Part shown: positions 11,301-22,300 of the stretch, piece after piece
How positions within the stretch are numbered: position 1 is the stretch's first letter
How the letters are laid out: every line of letters begins with the position of its first letter
Origin: Cinnamomum chago
Taxonomy: Eukaryota; Streptophyta; Magnoliopsida; Laurales; Lauraceae
Direction: 5' to 3'
Assembly (NCBI GenBank): GCA_038049695.1
Contig: CP142451.1
Location: 6,384,001-6,448,000 of the forward strand
DNA length: 64,000 nt
Program-made: the position numbers and the translations under genes
Notes under the pieces: model-generated
Told to the model about the DNA's origin: nothing
Seen by the model: the letters and a program-made list of their open reading frames with translations, nothing else
The model's database searches: none

Positions 11301-12916
11301 TCCAATTAGGAAACCATCTCACAGCCTATGGAAAATTGTGATTGTAGTGGGTCATCTCTACTAGTTATCCTTCAGGCTATTTAATATTACGTGATCTCAT
11401 CCTGCATTTAGATCGTTTTCAAACATAGTAGCAAACCCATGCATTCTATAAAGCTTCTGCAACACCTCTTCACCAACATGCGGAGTATACAACAGTACAT
11501 CGATTTATTTCTTGGGGCTGCCCTTCCTAATTGGACTGCCTAGAGATTGAGTTCACAAGAACATGAGGAGCTACTGTACAGGTTGTGGAGTTACATATGT
11601 ATACGAGGGCTACATTAGGGAGAGTATTAGCCCATGTGTCGTGCCAGCCTTTAGGGCCTGTTTGGTAACTCTACTAATTGAGTCAAGTTAAGTAAAGTTG
11701 ATTTTGAAGAAAGAATAAAATATAAGTGGGTTATGATGGTATTTTGTTTTTAGTTGTTTGTTATGGAATTTTTTTGACTTTTTGTGTGGAAAAGTGGAGT
11801 ATTTTTGTATTTTAGTAGATAAAGATAGTTGCTTTTTGACTTTCTGTATGAAAAAGATGGGGGGAATTTTGAATAAAGTGCGTTTGATGTGACATATTGT
11901 CTGAAAAATGGAGGCTTTACTTGACTTGTATTGTATTAGTAAAGTGCCAAACGGCCCTTATGGAAATCATGAAGGATGGCAAGTGGCTTATGTGTATTAA
12001 CGGCCAAACAATTAAATAGTGTTGCAGCTCAAAGAGGCTTCCACAAGGCAATATCCAGCCCAAGACTCGTGGTTAAATCTTGTTTCGCGATCCCTCTTCT
12101 AGATGCAAAGCTAGATATGCTTGTGAGTGCCAAGGTCTTTTCTAAGATAGAGCTAAGGAGCTGATATCATTACCTGGGCGATTAGTACAAATTGGCATTT
12201 AGGATGCATAATGGTTGTACAAGTGGCTAGTTGTGCTTTTGGACTATCTAATGCACCTAGCAAGTTATCACACATGTGACTCATGAATCAGGTTCTCAGA
12301 CCCTTTGTAGGCACATTTGCGGTTGTATACTTGCAGTCTCGATATAAAAGCCCATCGAGACCATCTGAAGCTTGTCTTCAAGTTTAACACCACAGGGCAA
12401 GAGCAACTTTACAAAAATCTGAAGTGCAGCATGGGGTTAGAATAGATCATGTAGTGTTCATTGGTTATGTCGTTTGCGGGAAAGGTGTAATGGTTGATAA
12501 GAACGTATGGGCTGCATAGGAGTGGTCTATCTGGTGTACAATGCATGATGTACGAAGATATCTAGGTCTACATCAGTTACTGCTTTCTGCTTTCGATTGC
12601 ATTGGTAATGAAGTTAGATAATTGTGTGCATTCTTTTTTCTCTTTTTTGTACTTGGATTTTATTCATGATCTTGACTCTTAATCTTCTGTCTTTTTTTTT
12701 TTGCTCTGTCATCCTGCTTTGATATGTTACATTTAACTGGATGTATCAATGTAGATGGCTATGGCGTGTCTCCAACTTCATGCTGAGATGGCTTTTCAAG
12801 CTTCCCGGTCACTTGAGTCTGTTGACTATCCAACGACCGAGAGTGACAATTTGTATTCTAAGTTGTTGAAAGGGACAATCAAAATCCCATACTCAAACTT
12901 GCAATATCAGATTTGA
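129..12916 (+). CDS. TELO2: TEL2/TELO2-like gene, last eight exons (5' part outside window), apparently disrupted
   Basis: Homologue of yeast Tel2 and animal TELO2, the scaffold of the TTT (TELO2-TTI1-TTI2) complex that works with HSP90 to stabilise PIKK kinases (TOR, ATM, ATR). Eight exons join with GT-AG borders: 129-289, 1592-1865, 4230-4444, 4916-5013, 5622-6151, 7338-8107, 8687-8885 and 12755-12916 (TGA). They encode about 800 residues. Identification rests on the Telomere_reg-2 region (QRILILDVMTDAAQELA in exon 7338-8107, like the human QRMDILDVLALAAQELS stretch) and on segments such as GDKFLLWKVFP and FKLVDPDEIIDPATLN. Two lesions break the frame: one missing base near 4936 and TAA at 5924-5926. 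All other exons are open and phases match, so decay is recent, or these are allele or assembly errors. Whether it makes protein is unknown. Confidence 0.8.
1430..1557. repeat. 66-bp tandem duplication
   Basis: AGTTGTTTCCCCCCATGTTC ... AAAAGACTACTA is present at 1430-1495 and again from 1496, nearly identical. It lies just before the acceptor at 1591, in the TELO2 intron 290-1591. That intron otherwise shows only AT-rich sequence. Confidence 0.85.
1592..1865 (+). CDS. TELO2: TELO2-like exon
   Basis: Acceptor CTACAG at 1586-1591 and donor GTAGTC at 1866. Begins GILLAEVIPRALEHVQ, completing the split glycine codon, and ends with YHRTLKHQAAV plus AG of an arginine codon finished at 4230. Fully open frame of about 91 codons with helical HEAT-like composition, as expected for TEL2. 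Confidence 0.8.
1866..4229 (+). other. TELO2-like intron, 2.4 kb
   Basis: Begins GTAGTC and ends GATACAG. No coding match was recognised. The stretch about 1990-3300 has LTR-retrotransposon-like texture (a GTCCCACATG-type motif, poly-purine runs), but no paired ends or target duplication could be found. Confidence 0.6.
4230..4444 (+). CDS. TELO2: TELO2-like exon
   Basis: Acceptor GATACAG ending at 4229 and donor GTATCC at 4445. Reads RAMFGDKFLLWKVFPICC and ends ...VSMEQQA plus T of a tyrosine codon. The length of 215 nt fits both flanking phases exactly. The frame is open throughout. Confidence 0.8.
4483..4607 (-). mobile_element. tRNA-derived SINE in the TELO2 intron
   Basis: Read on the minus strand it begins near GAGACACCCCAGTGGTAAGG (A-box-like), has GGGATCGATCCC (B-box-like), and ends in CAACTTAGC followed by about eleven A residues. 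This is the layout of a short polymerase III-derived SINE. No clear target duplication was found, so the ends are approximate. Confidence 0.5.
4916..5013 (+). CDS. TELO2: TELO2-like exon with a one-base deletion
   Basis: Acceptor AACCCAG ends at 4915; donor GTAAGT starts at 5014. From the incoming phase it reads Y-VTAAVG; from the outgoing phase it reads SLEKMSKEKLETTKDTLHS. The two readings lie in different frames and meet at 4936-4937, where two bases stand in place of a codon. The exon is 98 nt but 99 are needed to keep frame. Both halves resemble TEL2, so a single-base deletion (or sequence error) is the simplest reading. Confidence 0.75.
5349..5424. repeat. Compound microsatellite (CT)n(AT)n ... 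(GT)n
   Basis: CT repeats from about 5349, AT repeats 5367-5394, then GT repeats 5409-5424, all inside the TELO2 intron 5014-5621. Length is probably polymorphic. Confidence 0.9.
5622..6151 (+). CDS. TELO2: TELO2-like exon with an in-frame stop
   Basis: Acceptor TGACAG ends at 5621; donor GTGAGT starts at 6152. Begins CRLESPIHLVWKMASSVALV, continues through a charged KRKDEKSK-like stretch, meets TAA at 5924-5926, and goes on in the same frame with PGFKLVDPDEIIDPATLN and the acidic run DEEDDDDESSSVSSDSS. The frame downstream is open and family-like, so the stop is a point lesion and not an exon end. A possible splice removing it would leave a 38-nt intron, too short for a plant. Confidence 0.8.
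6506..6612. repeat. Short tandem duplication in intron
   Basis: A stretch of about 50 bp (TGGTATTTGTATTTATTTAA ... CAGGTTATGAAAA) occurs twice back to back, differing at one or two bases. It lies in the TELO2 intron 6152-7337 and is followed by an AT microsatellite. Confidence 0.8.
7338..8107 (+). CDS. TELO2: TELO2-like exon, telomere-length-regulation domain
   Basis: The largest and cleanest exon: 770 nt, no stops, acceptor TGTACAG before 7338 and donor GTAAGC at 8108. Begins VERALDVTEKLVRASPDELQ. The segment SPNVDVSQRILILDVMTDAA marks the start of the conserved Telomere_reg-2 domain, and FIVLGKLIYMLGVCMKCMA lies near its end. Retention of 256 open codons argues against long-term decay. Confidence 0.85.
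8687..8885 (+). CDS. TELO2: TELO2-like exon
   Basis: Acceptor TATGCAG ends at 8686; donor GTACGT starts at 8886. AG from the previous exon plus G makes arginine, then GISHHAETYVRRSALFTASC and ending TESDTDTECST. Open frame, phase 0 at its 3' end. Confidence 0.8.
8995..9176. repeat. 91-bp tandem duplication
   Basis: Two adjacent copies start at 8995 and 9086 (TCCAACATCTCCAAAGA ... GAATAGTTTGAC). They differ at several bases, so the duplication is not new. It lies in the last TELO2 intron. Confidence 0.85.
10693..11226. mobile_element. Non-autonomous hAT element (534 bp)
   Basis: Left end TGGGGGTGGCGAACGGGG and right end TTTTGCCACCCCTA are inverted repeats. The 8-bp flanks GGTGAAAC (10685-10692) and GATGAAAC (11227-11234) match at 7 of 8 positions, fitting an hAT target duplication. 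The interior is rich in GGGTCAAGTT-type words and encodes no transposase. Confidence 0.75.
11654..11957. mobile_element. Harbinger/Tourist-like MITE (304 bp)
   Basis: Ends GGGCCTGTTTGGTAACTC and (reverse complement of the right end) GGGCCGTTTGGCACTTTAC form imperfect inverted repeats. Both flanks are TTA (11651-11653 and 11958-11960), the 3-bp target preference of PIF/Harbinger elements. No coding sequence. Confidence 0.75.
11975..12580 (+). pseudogene. Decayed Ty3/gypsy reverse transcriptase fragment
   Basis: Residual words of gypsy polymerase can be read in order across several frames: a match to LLDAKLDMLVSAKVFSKIEL, then 'FGLSNAP'-like, 'FVGTFAVVY'-like, and 'GVMVD..K' with a following 'VHDVR'-like stretch. 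Stops and frameshifts are frequent, no LTR borders it, and it is only about 600 bp. It is an old internal fragment of an LTR retrotransposon in the same orientation as the host gene. Confidence 0.7.
12755..12916 (+). CDS. TELO2: TELO2-like terminal exon
   Basis: Acceptor CAATGTAG ends at 12754. Reads MAMACLQLHAEMAFQASRSL and stops with TGA at 12914-12916 after NLQYQI. The opening LQLHAEMA stretch and the short tail fit the C-terminus of plant TEL2 proteins. Phase 0 matches the exon ending at 8885. Confidence 0.75.
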   Translation: MAMACLQLHAEMAFQASRSLESVDYPTTESDNLYSKLLKGTIKIPYSNLQYQI

Positions 12917-13899
12917 TGAATCTCTATTTGGTAATCTCATGTTTATCATTGTACATTTTGTTTAGTGATCTTGCAGTTAGCAACATCAAGGGAAGCAAAG
13001 TTTTGATACTATAGATAAAATTAGCGAGTTGTTGGAAGTGCAAATCAGTTAGTAGATTTATATTCAAAATGTTGGTACACTTTATATTCAGTATATAATT
13101 AGGTGTTGTTGCTTTAATAATCATTTTGTATATAGCATGTATATTTGAACAGGACCTCCTATTGGTCAGCATCCTGAAATGTCAGTTGGAACTCCAGACA
13201 GAAATAAAATTTTCCATATAGTTCATTTTTCTTCAAAATTAGTAGACTACCAACTAATTCCTATCAAAATAAGAAGAATGAAGTTTCTTCTACACTAAAA
13301 CGAAAACAAACAATTTGAATGGATTATCTGCCCAGGCTTTCTTTTGAAATTACTCCTTGTCGCCATGTAAAATAGAATTTATCAAGTGTATGATTGAGAA
13401 CTGTAACTGTATTCAGTGCATTTAAGTCTTGCTTATTTATTGTTAACTAGGATGCAGAGATAGAGAGAGAGAGAGAGAGGCTGTGTAAATGACTTGCCTT
13501 TGTGAGCACAAAAAGATCATAGCCCCTAACAAATTACATTGTATTCTCCGGCTGACAGTTGGTAGAGATTTGAGCTTCCTTCCATGCAGTGTGCGTATGT
13601 GGTGCATACTCGAGACACCAGAACTTTCAGTTGCATCTTCAATGGACCACTGTATCCAAGCTATTTTTCTAGCGAAATCTTGTCCGGAGAAGAAATGAGG
13701 GTCACCTTCAAACCTGCAAGTTCGTTAAGAGTTTTGGTTCTTTTTCTTCTGACAGTGAAGATATCTTTGGAAGGGAAGCTCCTGAGATTTTGTGCCCTTC
13801 CAATGATATTAAAAAAAAAAAAAAGTCAGCATTTATTTTTTTATAATCAAAATCTATTATCCATTATATAAAATCCTTATAAAATGATCTCATAAAAAA
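12917..13899. other. TELO2-like 3' flank, no gene seen
   Basis: AT-rich sequence expected to include the 3' UTR. An AATAAA occurs near 13203. A (GA)n microsatellite lies at 13461-13479. Short open frames here have no recognisable protein character. Confidence 0.5.
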
Positions 13900-15910
13900 C
13901 CTTGTTACGTCACAAGGCACATACTTTGTGGCATCATTGAAATCATTATCTCATCAAAAGTCAGATATGAGTCACATTCAAGCATATAAATCCCTCATTG
14001 ACATCACATCTAACTCCCTTGTACTGATTCTACTAGAAAACTCACTCAAATCAAAATTTGACCCGTCATTAAATTTGTCACATGCAAAACATTATCATTA
14101 CATTCCCTTTGATTTGTTGATTTAATTCTCAAAGAGTTTCCAGATAAAACCTGAAGTTGGGAAACCCTTGAAATATCATACAGCGAGTGATCTTCCACAA
14201 TTCCCACTCACTGGGAAATGTCAAACCCCATTGGGGCCCACTTAACTAGTATGACCCAAATTAAAGGTGACAAAGCTTGACCCGACTGACCAACTCGGCT
14301 CGTGTTTGACTGTGTAACCCTATCCGCATAAAATACGGATTAGTGATGAGTCAAATTTGCTGACCCACAAAAAAAGGGCCGAATTAATCTGCCTCGTAAA
14401 TATTTTTCTGATTTGGCCTACTGGATAGGAGTGAAACAATCAAGCTGATTTAAGAGTGAATTGAAATGTGTGATAATTAATACCAGGTGCCAACACCACT
14501 CAGCGATGAGTGTGTTGGTGGGTAACGTGTGTTGGTGGGTAACCAATATTTCGTGATTTTCTTTGCTTTTTATCTTGTTTGGGCAATTCACTTCTAGAGT
14601 GAATTGAAGTGAGTTGGCTCAATTTGAGAGACATGAAAACAATAGTCAAATTAAAAGAGAATAAAATGCATTCATCAAATGGCTGGCAAAATGGATGGTG
14701 GACCATGCTATCACATTGGATGGACCATTTATAAGATTGCTCATCTTGGTCTCCTTTGAGTCATTCCTGCTAAAACCTTGGAGGGCTCAGTTCCGAGGTC
14801 GGGTCAGGTCCATGGAGGACCCTGACTCAATTATTGTTTCCTGTACCTAGACCCAGCTCCAATTGACATGTGGACCCAGACTAACTCAAGGCATGTCTGA
14901 AGGCCCAATCATTATATATATGATATATAAGAGTAATTTTCAGGAATTGGCAGGTTATCCCTGCTCATTGAAATACTTGGTCTATGAGGCCCACCTGGAA
15001 GCATTAACGATCAAGGTGGGCGGGGGTTTGAAAGGCCTCCTTTTGACAATGGAAACCACTCGATTTGGGAACTACACTTTTCAACAGGGTTGGGTAAAAG
15101 CTAGGTCGAGTTGACCATAGGTTTTGCTTTTGGTTGAGACCCAACTAGTGGCCCACCTGTTTTAGAAATCATAGCTTGGTAAGTTTCGCTGGCCAATTTG
15201 CATGATCAATCCGATGGCCTCTTAGTTGGATTGGCTTTTTGAGTGGCTGAGATTTCTCACAGGGTGAGGCCAGGCTGTTCCATGCAGGGGTGGTGATGGG
15301 TCAGGCCAGGCGGAACACTATGTGGGATTTACTGGGGTTGGCATTTCATAATGCAATTAGTTGGGCACAGTCAGGTTCAGATCAGTCGTAAGTATCGCCA
15401 CCACCCATCCCTGAAAGTATTATATATTTGTACAATTCAGTATACCCAACTTGACCCAATCTGGACGACCACCATTGGATTGACAAAATCTTGAACAAGT
15501 AGGTAAAATACAGTGATCAATCTAGCCGTTGGCCTGTTGAAATTGACTTATAAGGTTTTCATAAAAAGTAAATAGCATGGGTGTTAGAGGTATATCAACA
15601 ACGATTAGGATTCTCAAAAGGTGGGCACCACTTGAAACTTTTAAGGGTCCAATTTCAAACTATCAACTACTCTAAAAAGAACAGTGTAAAAATAGGTCTC
15701 AAAGTAAATAGCTCCCAATGTTTCCCAGGTCGTGTTTCATATTATTACTTGATCAAACTGGTCCGAAGCATTCATTGGATAGCCTGTGCCCATCATAATG
15801 GCCCTAGGAAAGACGCAATACATACCTGTGAAGCAGGGGCTGCGAGGCCAAAAAGAGAATGGTAGGTTAAGGTTAACCTGCCTCAGGTGCAAATCAAATT
15901 CATGCATTTA
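13900..15910. repeat. Dispersed repeat, copy 1 of a family also at 53.4-55.7 kb
   Basis: Ordered blocks recur elsewhere. 14125-14165 (AAGTTGGGAAACCC block) matches 53435-53480 and 61274-61314. 14260-14720 (GATGAGTGTGTTGG block) matches 53720-54255 and partly 24090-24480. 15590-15780 matches 54258-54450, and 15815-15910 matches 55612-55705. No protein, terminal repeats or target duplications were recognised, so the class is unknown. Confidence 0.7.
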
Positions 15911-16468
15911 AAGGCTAACTTTCAAAGATCTAAACCGTTCAAACAATGAGCCCGCTTGTGTTTGCAAAGGCGGGTCCATGACTCATAAAAGAAATTACTG
16001 CTAGATTAGTTGGGTTTTTTCCAAAATGTTTGATTAAATATCATAGTTGATAATTCCTATTAAGAAAATCAAATTTTCTAAATCATTGATTACTATTATT
16101 TAAAATTGAGATTATTACGGTCTTCTAATAATATTTAGAGAGAATTCCTAAATTTGAAAAATACCTACTGCAGTACTGGTTGTTTATATTTCACATACGA
16201 ATGCAATTCTATATTGTTCTTAGTCTTAACAAGTAGACAGTTTGTGTTAAAAGGATTGAGATGAGCAATCCTTGTTGAAACAGATTTTGTATTGCCAGAG
16301 TACTACAAGTTTTGACCATGGCCAAATTGATACTTTGATTAATATCATATTTGAGGCAAAGAGAGATTTCATTCCATGGTTGGGTTGGGGAAAGGCGAGG
16401 CTGCATTGTATATAATTTGGGAGCTGTTTTTAACAATTTAGATGCATCATGTTCTCTCAAACACGCAA
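15911..16468. other. No gene seen
   Basis: AT-rich spacer between two repeat families. Nothing recognisable on either strand. Confidence 0.5.
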
Positions 16469-18560
16469 GTGATTAACTTCAAGGATAAGAGATATCAGTG
16501 ACAACACATCTCATGTCGTCTAAAAAGTGCACAGTCAATTCCTTTTCATCAAACTATTCAACAAACATAGAGATAGTCTTCAACCAAAAATGTCATATCA
16601 ATTATAACTTAAACTTGAAAATTTTGTATCCAACCGATGCAACTTAGACCATCTTATTTGGCGAAATTTTCTACAATAATATGGCAAATTTGTGTACAAA
16701 ATATTCATACAACTGGATAAGCCGGTGAATACAAGAATACATTGCCAAGGGGATTGCCTGCCATCCAGATTTGCACATTGAAGGACCATTTGATTAAAAA
16801 AAAAAGACACTATACACCATGAGAGCTTGTGTGAGATCTGATGCGAGATGACTTTTAGAATGGTCCCAAGACAAAAGATATGGTCACAGACGTCACAACT
16901 ACCCACATGGACACAAATGTCACAATTACCCACATGGTCCCAAGACAACTTGTGTGCGAAATTGCGCAGCTTCAATTTCAATGTCGGATCAGTCCAAGAT
17001 ATATGTACCTGCACCTCAAGCATCACATTCGCAGCAATATAAGAAAGGGAGAAAAAGGGTTCATGAGGAAATCCAGGTTACTGGAAAAAGGGTTCATGAG
17101 GAAATCCAGGTTACTGTCGAGTTCATTGCACCAGTAGGCGCTTTTACTCATTTACATCAGACCCCCATCACTTGTAAAAGGTACAAACTACAAACATGTT
17201 CTTATCATAAAAATAGATTGAAATGGTGAAATAGAATTCATGTGTATACCCGACCCAACGTAGTTGGGACAAAGCTTTAATGATGCTGATGCTGATGATG
17301 TAGCATAAGAATATACCTTCTATGGTGCAGTAATATTTACAAAACATGAACTTCTCCACTCCTCTGAATTCATCCCCTTTTCCTGTCCATTTGTTTAGAA
17401 TAGAATGCATAAGACCGTTTTTTTTTCTTCTGCCCATTTCATTAGAATAGAATGTACCTTGCATTTGTGAGCATTGTTCTCTTTGAAATTTTTTTGCTTC
17501 ATTAGTTCTGACCTCCTGCCATCTTAAAAAAGGATGGATCCAAATATCTTTTAAAACAAGTACCGGCACCATTATTGTCAAACCTGCAAAGTAAAATCAA
17601 AAGCTTTTTAATATCTCCACTTCTTCCAGGAAGATAATAAGAAACTCAATAGTTCTTGCTTGTCAAGTACGAACAAACGTGGGGGATGATGGCATTCTTC
17701 ATAGGATTCCATGATAAGCTGTGAAGCATCATTGTGGACAAGGTGATTCTATTTAGCATGAATGTTAGGATGCCAATTTGAACCTGTAAAGTAACCGCTC
17801 TGTATCAAAGAATTGAATTGTGCAATAGAAATAATTTTACAAAATTGTATCATGATAGGTTTCTACAAAACCTAAGCTGAATTCCACAAGCCATTGGAGC
17901 ATCGCCAAAAAATAAACCTAAACATCTCCAAGAAACAAATCTTACCAAGGTGAGGTCATATATGATTTAGCACCTACCAAAGTTAGCATCCCATCCAAAT
18001 ACATAAATGGCCTTGCTTCTGGTTTTCATCTCCACCCATTGAGTACTGTCGGATTTACTACCATCGAGAACCAACCTGCATGCATGTTCACCATCTCAGA
18101 ACCCAAGCAGAATGGGTGCATCCACTTTCCCGAGTAAGAAAATAAATGAATAATAAAGACAGAATAAGAGGCTAGCAGTATTCAAATGTCATCTTGTAAT
18201 GTTCATGTAATTATAGACAAACATAAAATGATGAAGACAAAACGTAATATATTTAACTGTTCAACTTATATGATGTGACTAGTGAGAATAGACATAGCCG
18301 CAAAAAAAAGGAAAACTAATGATAACTTCTAATAACTATGTTATACAAAGTATAGGAGCAAAAAAGATCCCAGCATATAAGTTCTCAAATGATCTAAAAG
18401 ATAAAATGTAGAAATGTTGAAGCAAGTGCTTGCAGTTACAGAGTTTAAGGCAGTAAAGAACTGAAACTAGTAATCATTTTGACCGATTCAATGAAGTTCT
18501 AATAAAACCTCATTATCTCTCAAAAACTAGAAAAAGACCACACATACTTGTCATAATAGA
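16469..18560. repeat. Repeat family copy A (2.1 kb)
   Basis: Aligns by eye over its length with copy B (24846-27378, resuming 29578-29700), and from about 17010 with copy C (from 30600). Minus-strand reading around 17500-17800 gives an exon-like string ending in FDNNGAGTCFKR preceded by a CAG acceptor. The related region of copy B reads FDNDGAGTCLKRFPDP. Frames are broken, so this is probably a duplicated pseudogene fragment plus flanking sequence. The parent gene was not recognised. Confidence 0.6.
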
Positions 18561-18989
18561 TGGCATCCAAAAAACAAGAGCTTAAACAAGACTACAAGAG
18601 ACCTTTCCAATTTGGTTGAAATATCATATAGAAGGGTAATAAGGCTCCACCAATTATTTCTCCAAACATTTTAGTTGATTAGGAACTTGGTTTTGCACAA
18701 CTATTTCACAAATTATATTGACGATAATAATAACAGTAAAAAAAGGAGAACAAAAACCAATCAATGACAAAGTGGTGGTGCTGTCAACCTACCTTTTGTA
18801 AATTGGTCTGTAAGATTTTAATTGAATTAAATAATATTGCAAAAAAAAAAGAAAGAAAACAGCTGCATATTTTGCAATAAAGTAGTTATATGGAGAATGT
18901 ATTTCTCAACTTTTGACAAGATGTGGATTTTTGTAGGTAATGGTGACCTAAGTAAGGGGAAAAACCCCTTCATTCTATTATGTGGTTTC
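18561..18989. other. No gene seen
   Basis: AT-rich spacer between repeat copy A and the LINE insertion. It contains a purine-rich run near 18840 and no recognisable coding sequence. Confidence 0.5.
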
Positions 18990-19007
18990 AACTTTCAAGA
19001 TGTCCCA

Positions 19008-19366
19008 ACACGGAACCTGATTTGCGAATCAAATAAGTCCTTAATGGCCATGATATCTTTCCACCAACTTGAGCATCTGTAGGATAGTCCAGCAACGTCC
19101 CATCCATTTCGTCGGACCCCATATTTGGACAAAATGATATGCCTCCATAAACTATCTGACTGTTCTCCAATTCTCCACCACCATTTCCCTAGAAGGACTT
19201 GGTTCATAATCTTTAAAGATTTGAAGCCTAGGCCGCCCTCCCTTTTAGGTCTACAAATTTTTCTCCACAAAACCAAATGAACTTTTTCTTAGTGCCTTTT
19301 CCTTGCCATAGAAAATCTCGCTGCAACTTCTCAATTCGATTAGCGATCGACGCCGGGCATTTGAAC
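19008..19366 (-). pseudogene. LINE ORF2 fragment (downstream of reverse transcriptase), inverted half
   Basis: Minus-strand reading gives a region continuing from the reverse transcriptase: EKLQRDFLWQGKG, then (after a frameshift) KREGGLGFKSLKIMNQVLLG, WWWRIGEQSDSLWRH and IRFRVG. These are the usual words between the RT and the zinc-binding end of plant LINE ORF2. It ends at the inversion breakpoint beside the 5' target duplication. Confidence 0.8.
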
Positions 19367-22300
19367 CAGAGATGTCAAATGGGCCGGGCCGGGCCGAACC
19401 AATCAACGGGCCATGGGGCCGAGGTGGCTGGGCCCGTTTCGCCCGGACCCGCCTGGCACGTGGGTTGGTGCCTCCAGCCCGTTAGGCCCGCTGGAATTGG
19501 CCCGCCAGCACGCCTAACGGCTGGCAAGCCAGCCCGCCCAACGGCAGGCCCGCCAGCCCGGCCCGCCCAACGTCCATATCCCATTTTTAAAAAAAAAAAT
19601 CCATTTTACCACCCCCCCAACACCATAAAACTGTCATATAAGGGGTATTTTGTGTCATTTGTCATTTTACAAAGTCTATAAATACCCTAACCCTCCCATT
19701 CTCATTCCTCACCAATTTACACAACTTTTTCATTCTCTTTATACATTCTCTAGTTCTATTTCAAATCATTCAACTCTCACTCTCTCTAAGAAGTTTTTGG
19801 AGGGCCAAAGGTCAAGTCATCAAGAGACAAGATAAAGGGGCTTTCAAAGATTTAGAGGAATTTATATTATTTAAATTTGAGATTCCATATATATAAGTAT
19901 ATATTATATTATATTAACTCTCATTTTCTCCCCTTTCTTATATTAATTATCATAAAAGAAGGCTATTAGAGCCTATTACTGTTATTATTTATAAAATTTA
20001 TTTTTTGAAATATGGCTAGAAGACTTCCCATAGAATCTTCTTCAGTTAATTTAGGGGGGGAACAAGAAACTTTTATTGAATTACAAGATGAAGTAGGTGA
20101 TTTACCACCACTTCCTCAGAGTTCCCGTAAATCAACCAAGAGAAATAGAACTTCAGCAGTTTGAGAAATATTTACAAGGTTTGAGGTTATTGAAAATGGA
20201 AAAACAGTTGAGAAGGCGAAATGCAAATTTTGTAGTAAGATTTATGGTGCCTCGTCAAAAATGGGTACCGGCCATTTGACAAGACATAAGCAAATATGCC
20301 TTGCATTACATAAGCCGGCTGATGCAGGGACATGGAAGCCTGGATCACATACACAAATTTCTAGTACTGGTGGTGGTAGTAGTAGTAGCAGTTTAGGTCT
20401 TTTTTCTTTTAATGTACAAAGTTGTAGACAAAATCTTGTTAAAATGATCGTGTCATCCGAATTACCATTTTGTTTTGTTGAAAATGAGTTTTTTGAAAAA
20501 TGGGTCTAGGAATACTGTCAACCACAATTTCACAGTATTTCAAAAAATACAGCCAGAAATGATGCTATTAGACTCTGGCAGGAAGAGAAAATAAATATAA
20601 AAAATTACCTTGCAGAAATTCCTGACAGATTAGCCATAACCACAGATATGTGGACATCTCAAGGGGGTGACAGTTATCTTTGTATTACTGCACATAACAT
20701 AGATTCAAAATAGATTATTAATAAACGTATAATTAGTTTTAGCACTCTTGAATGGCCACACAATGGCACTAGAATAAGTACATTTATTTTGGAAAAACTA
20801 GATGAATATAATATTAAAGAAAAAGTTTTATCTGTAACTTTAGATAATGCCAGTAATAATACAGTGGCTATTGAATTAATGAGAATGTAGATGCCACTTG
20901 CAACTTTGATAGATAGCTCTATCTTTCAAAATAGATGTGTATGCCACATCTTAAATCTCATTGCAAATGTTGGTTTAAAGCATATTGTAACTTACACAGA
21001 TTCTATTAAAGACATCGCTAGATTTATTTTCACATCCGCACAAAAAATACAATCATATGCCCAAATATGTGCGAGGCAAGGCGTATCAGCTATTAAAATA
21101 ACTAAGGAGGTAGAACATAGATGGAATTCTATGTATGATTTGTTAAACAAGGCACTTGACCGGAGAACTGTTTTGAATGAATTTTGTGCTTTTCATGCAC
21201 AACATTTGATGATTAGTGATGAACATTGGGAGTTATGTGCACATATAAGGGATTTATTAGAAGCTTTTTATACTTCAACATTATTTTTTCCCGGGATATA
21301 TTATCTCACATCTAATGAAGCTTTAATGAAGCTTTTTAAAATTACTGTACAATTCAGTAGATTTAGAGATCATGTTTTACTGAGTACCCTTGTTAAAAAC
21401 ATGGAAGAAAAATTTAATAAATATTGGAAAGAGGCTCCAATGACATTTTCTTTAGCTGCCGTATTTGATCCTAGGTTAAAATTAAGTGGTGTACAGTTTT
21501 TTATTGATGAAATAAATAAAAATATGAATTATATAAATTTAAATACTTTTTCAACTATTAAGACAAATTTACAAGCACTTTTTCAATTTTACTGTGACCA
21601 AATGGGTACAAATGGGCTTAGTATGGGCAATTCAAAAGTCCAGCAAACATGTGTTGGTGAGTGGGATGTGTGGTATTTTTTCTTGTCTACGGGCATGACA
21701 TCCGGCTCAAGTTCAAGTAACACTGTGATGGAGTTATCATCGTATCTTGATGTCGGTGTAATACGGATGTAGGATGCATCTAGTTTTGACCTTTTAGCTT
21801 GGTGGAAGCAACAAGAAAGCGTTTATCCGGTGTTAGTCGCCATGGCTCGTGATCTATTGACTATTCCAATGTCTTCTGTAGCATTAGAACATGCTTTTAG
21901 TGCAGGTGGATGTGTGGTGGATGACAAAAGAACCAATCTGACTGAAGAAACGGTGGAGTGTTGTGTTTGCCTACGAGACTGGTATTTGGTAGATAAGAGG
22001 AAGCAACAGTTGACATCAATGGAAGATTATGATCCAGTAGAATACTTTAGTGGACTACTCGTCTTATTTTTTACTTTTTTCTTCATTGTGATTTTTAAAT
22101 TTATAAGTTTAACATTCTTTTTTTTTAATTTTTTATTTTCTAAAAAGATTGTAAGGTTTTGAAGGTAATCCTATTTACAAACCTTCAAGAAGTTAAGATC
22201 CAAATGGTTCTCTCTTCTCAGTGGAGTAGGTCGAGTTTGACCGAACCACTTAAATATCTTTGTCATTCTCCGTAATTGTGTTCTATTTTTTTTAATACTA

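Larger units (their letters stand above)
8886..12754 (+). other. Last TELO2-like intron, 3.9 kb, TE-loaded
   Basis: Begins GTACGT and ends CAATGTAG. It holds a 91-bp tandem duplication (8995-9176), a non-autonomous hAT element (10693-11226), a Harbinger-like MITE (11654-11957) and a decayed Ty3/gypsy fragment (about 11975-12580). The rest is AT-rich sequence without recognisable coding content. Confidence 0.75.

Noticed and set aside
15276..15412. Small hAT-like element (CAGGGGTGGTGATGG ... CCACCCATCCCTG)
   Set aside because: The ends pair only partly, and the 8-bp flanks GTTCCATG and AAAGTATT do not match.
16598..17026. 142-codon minus-strand frame in repeat copy A
   Set aside because: Copy B preserves the nucleotides but not the same reading frame, so it shows no coding constraint.
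19375..19681. Open frames rich in Pro, Ala and Arg on both strands
   Set aside because: They come from the GC-rich subterminal repeats of the hAT element, not from a protein.
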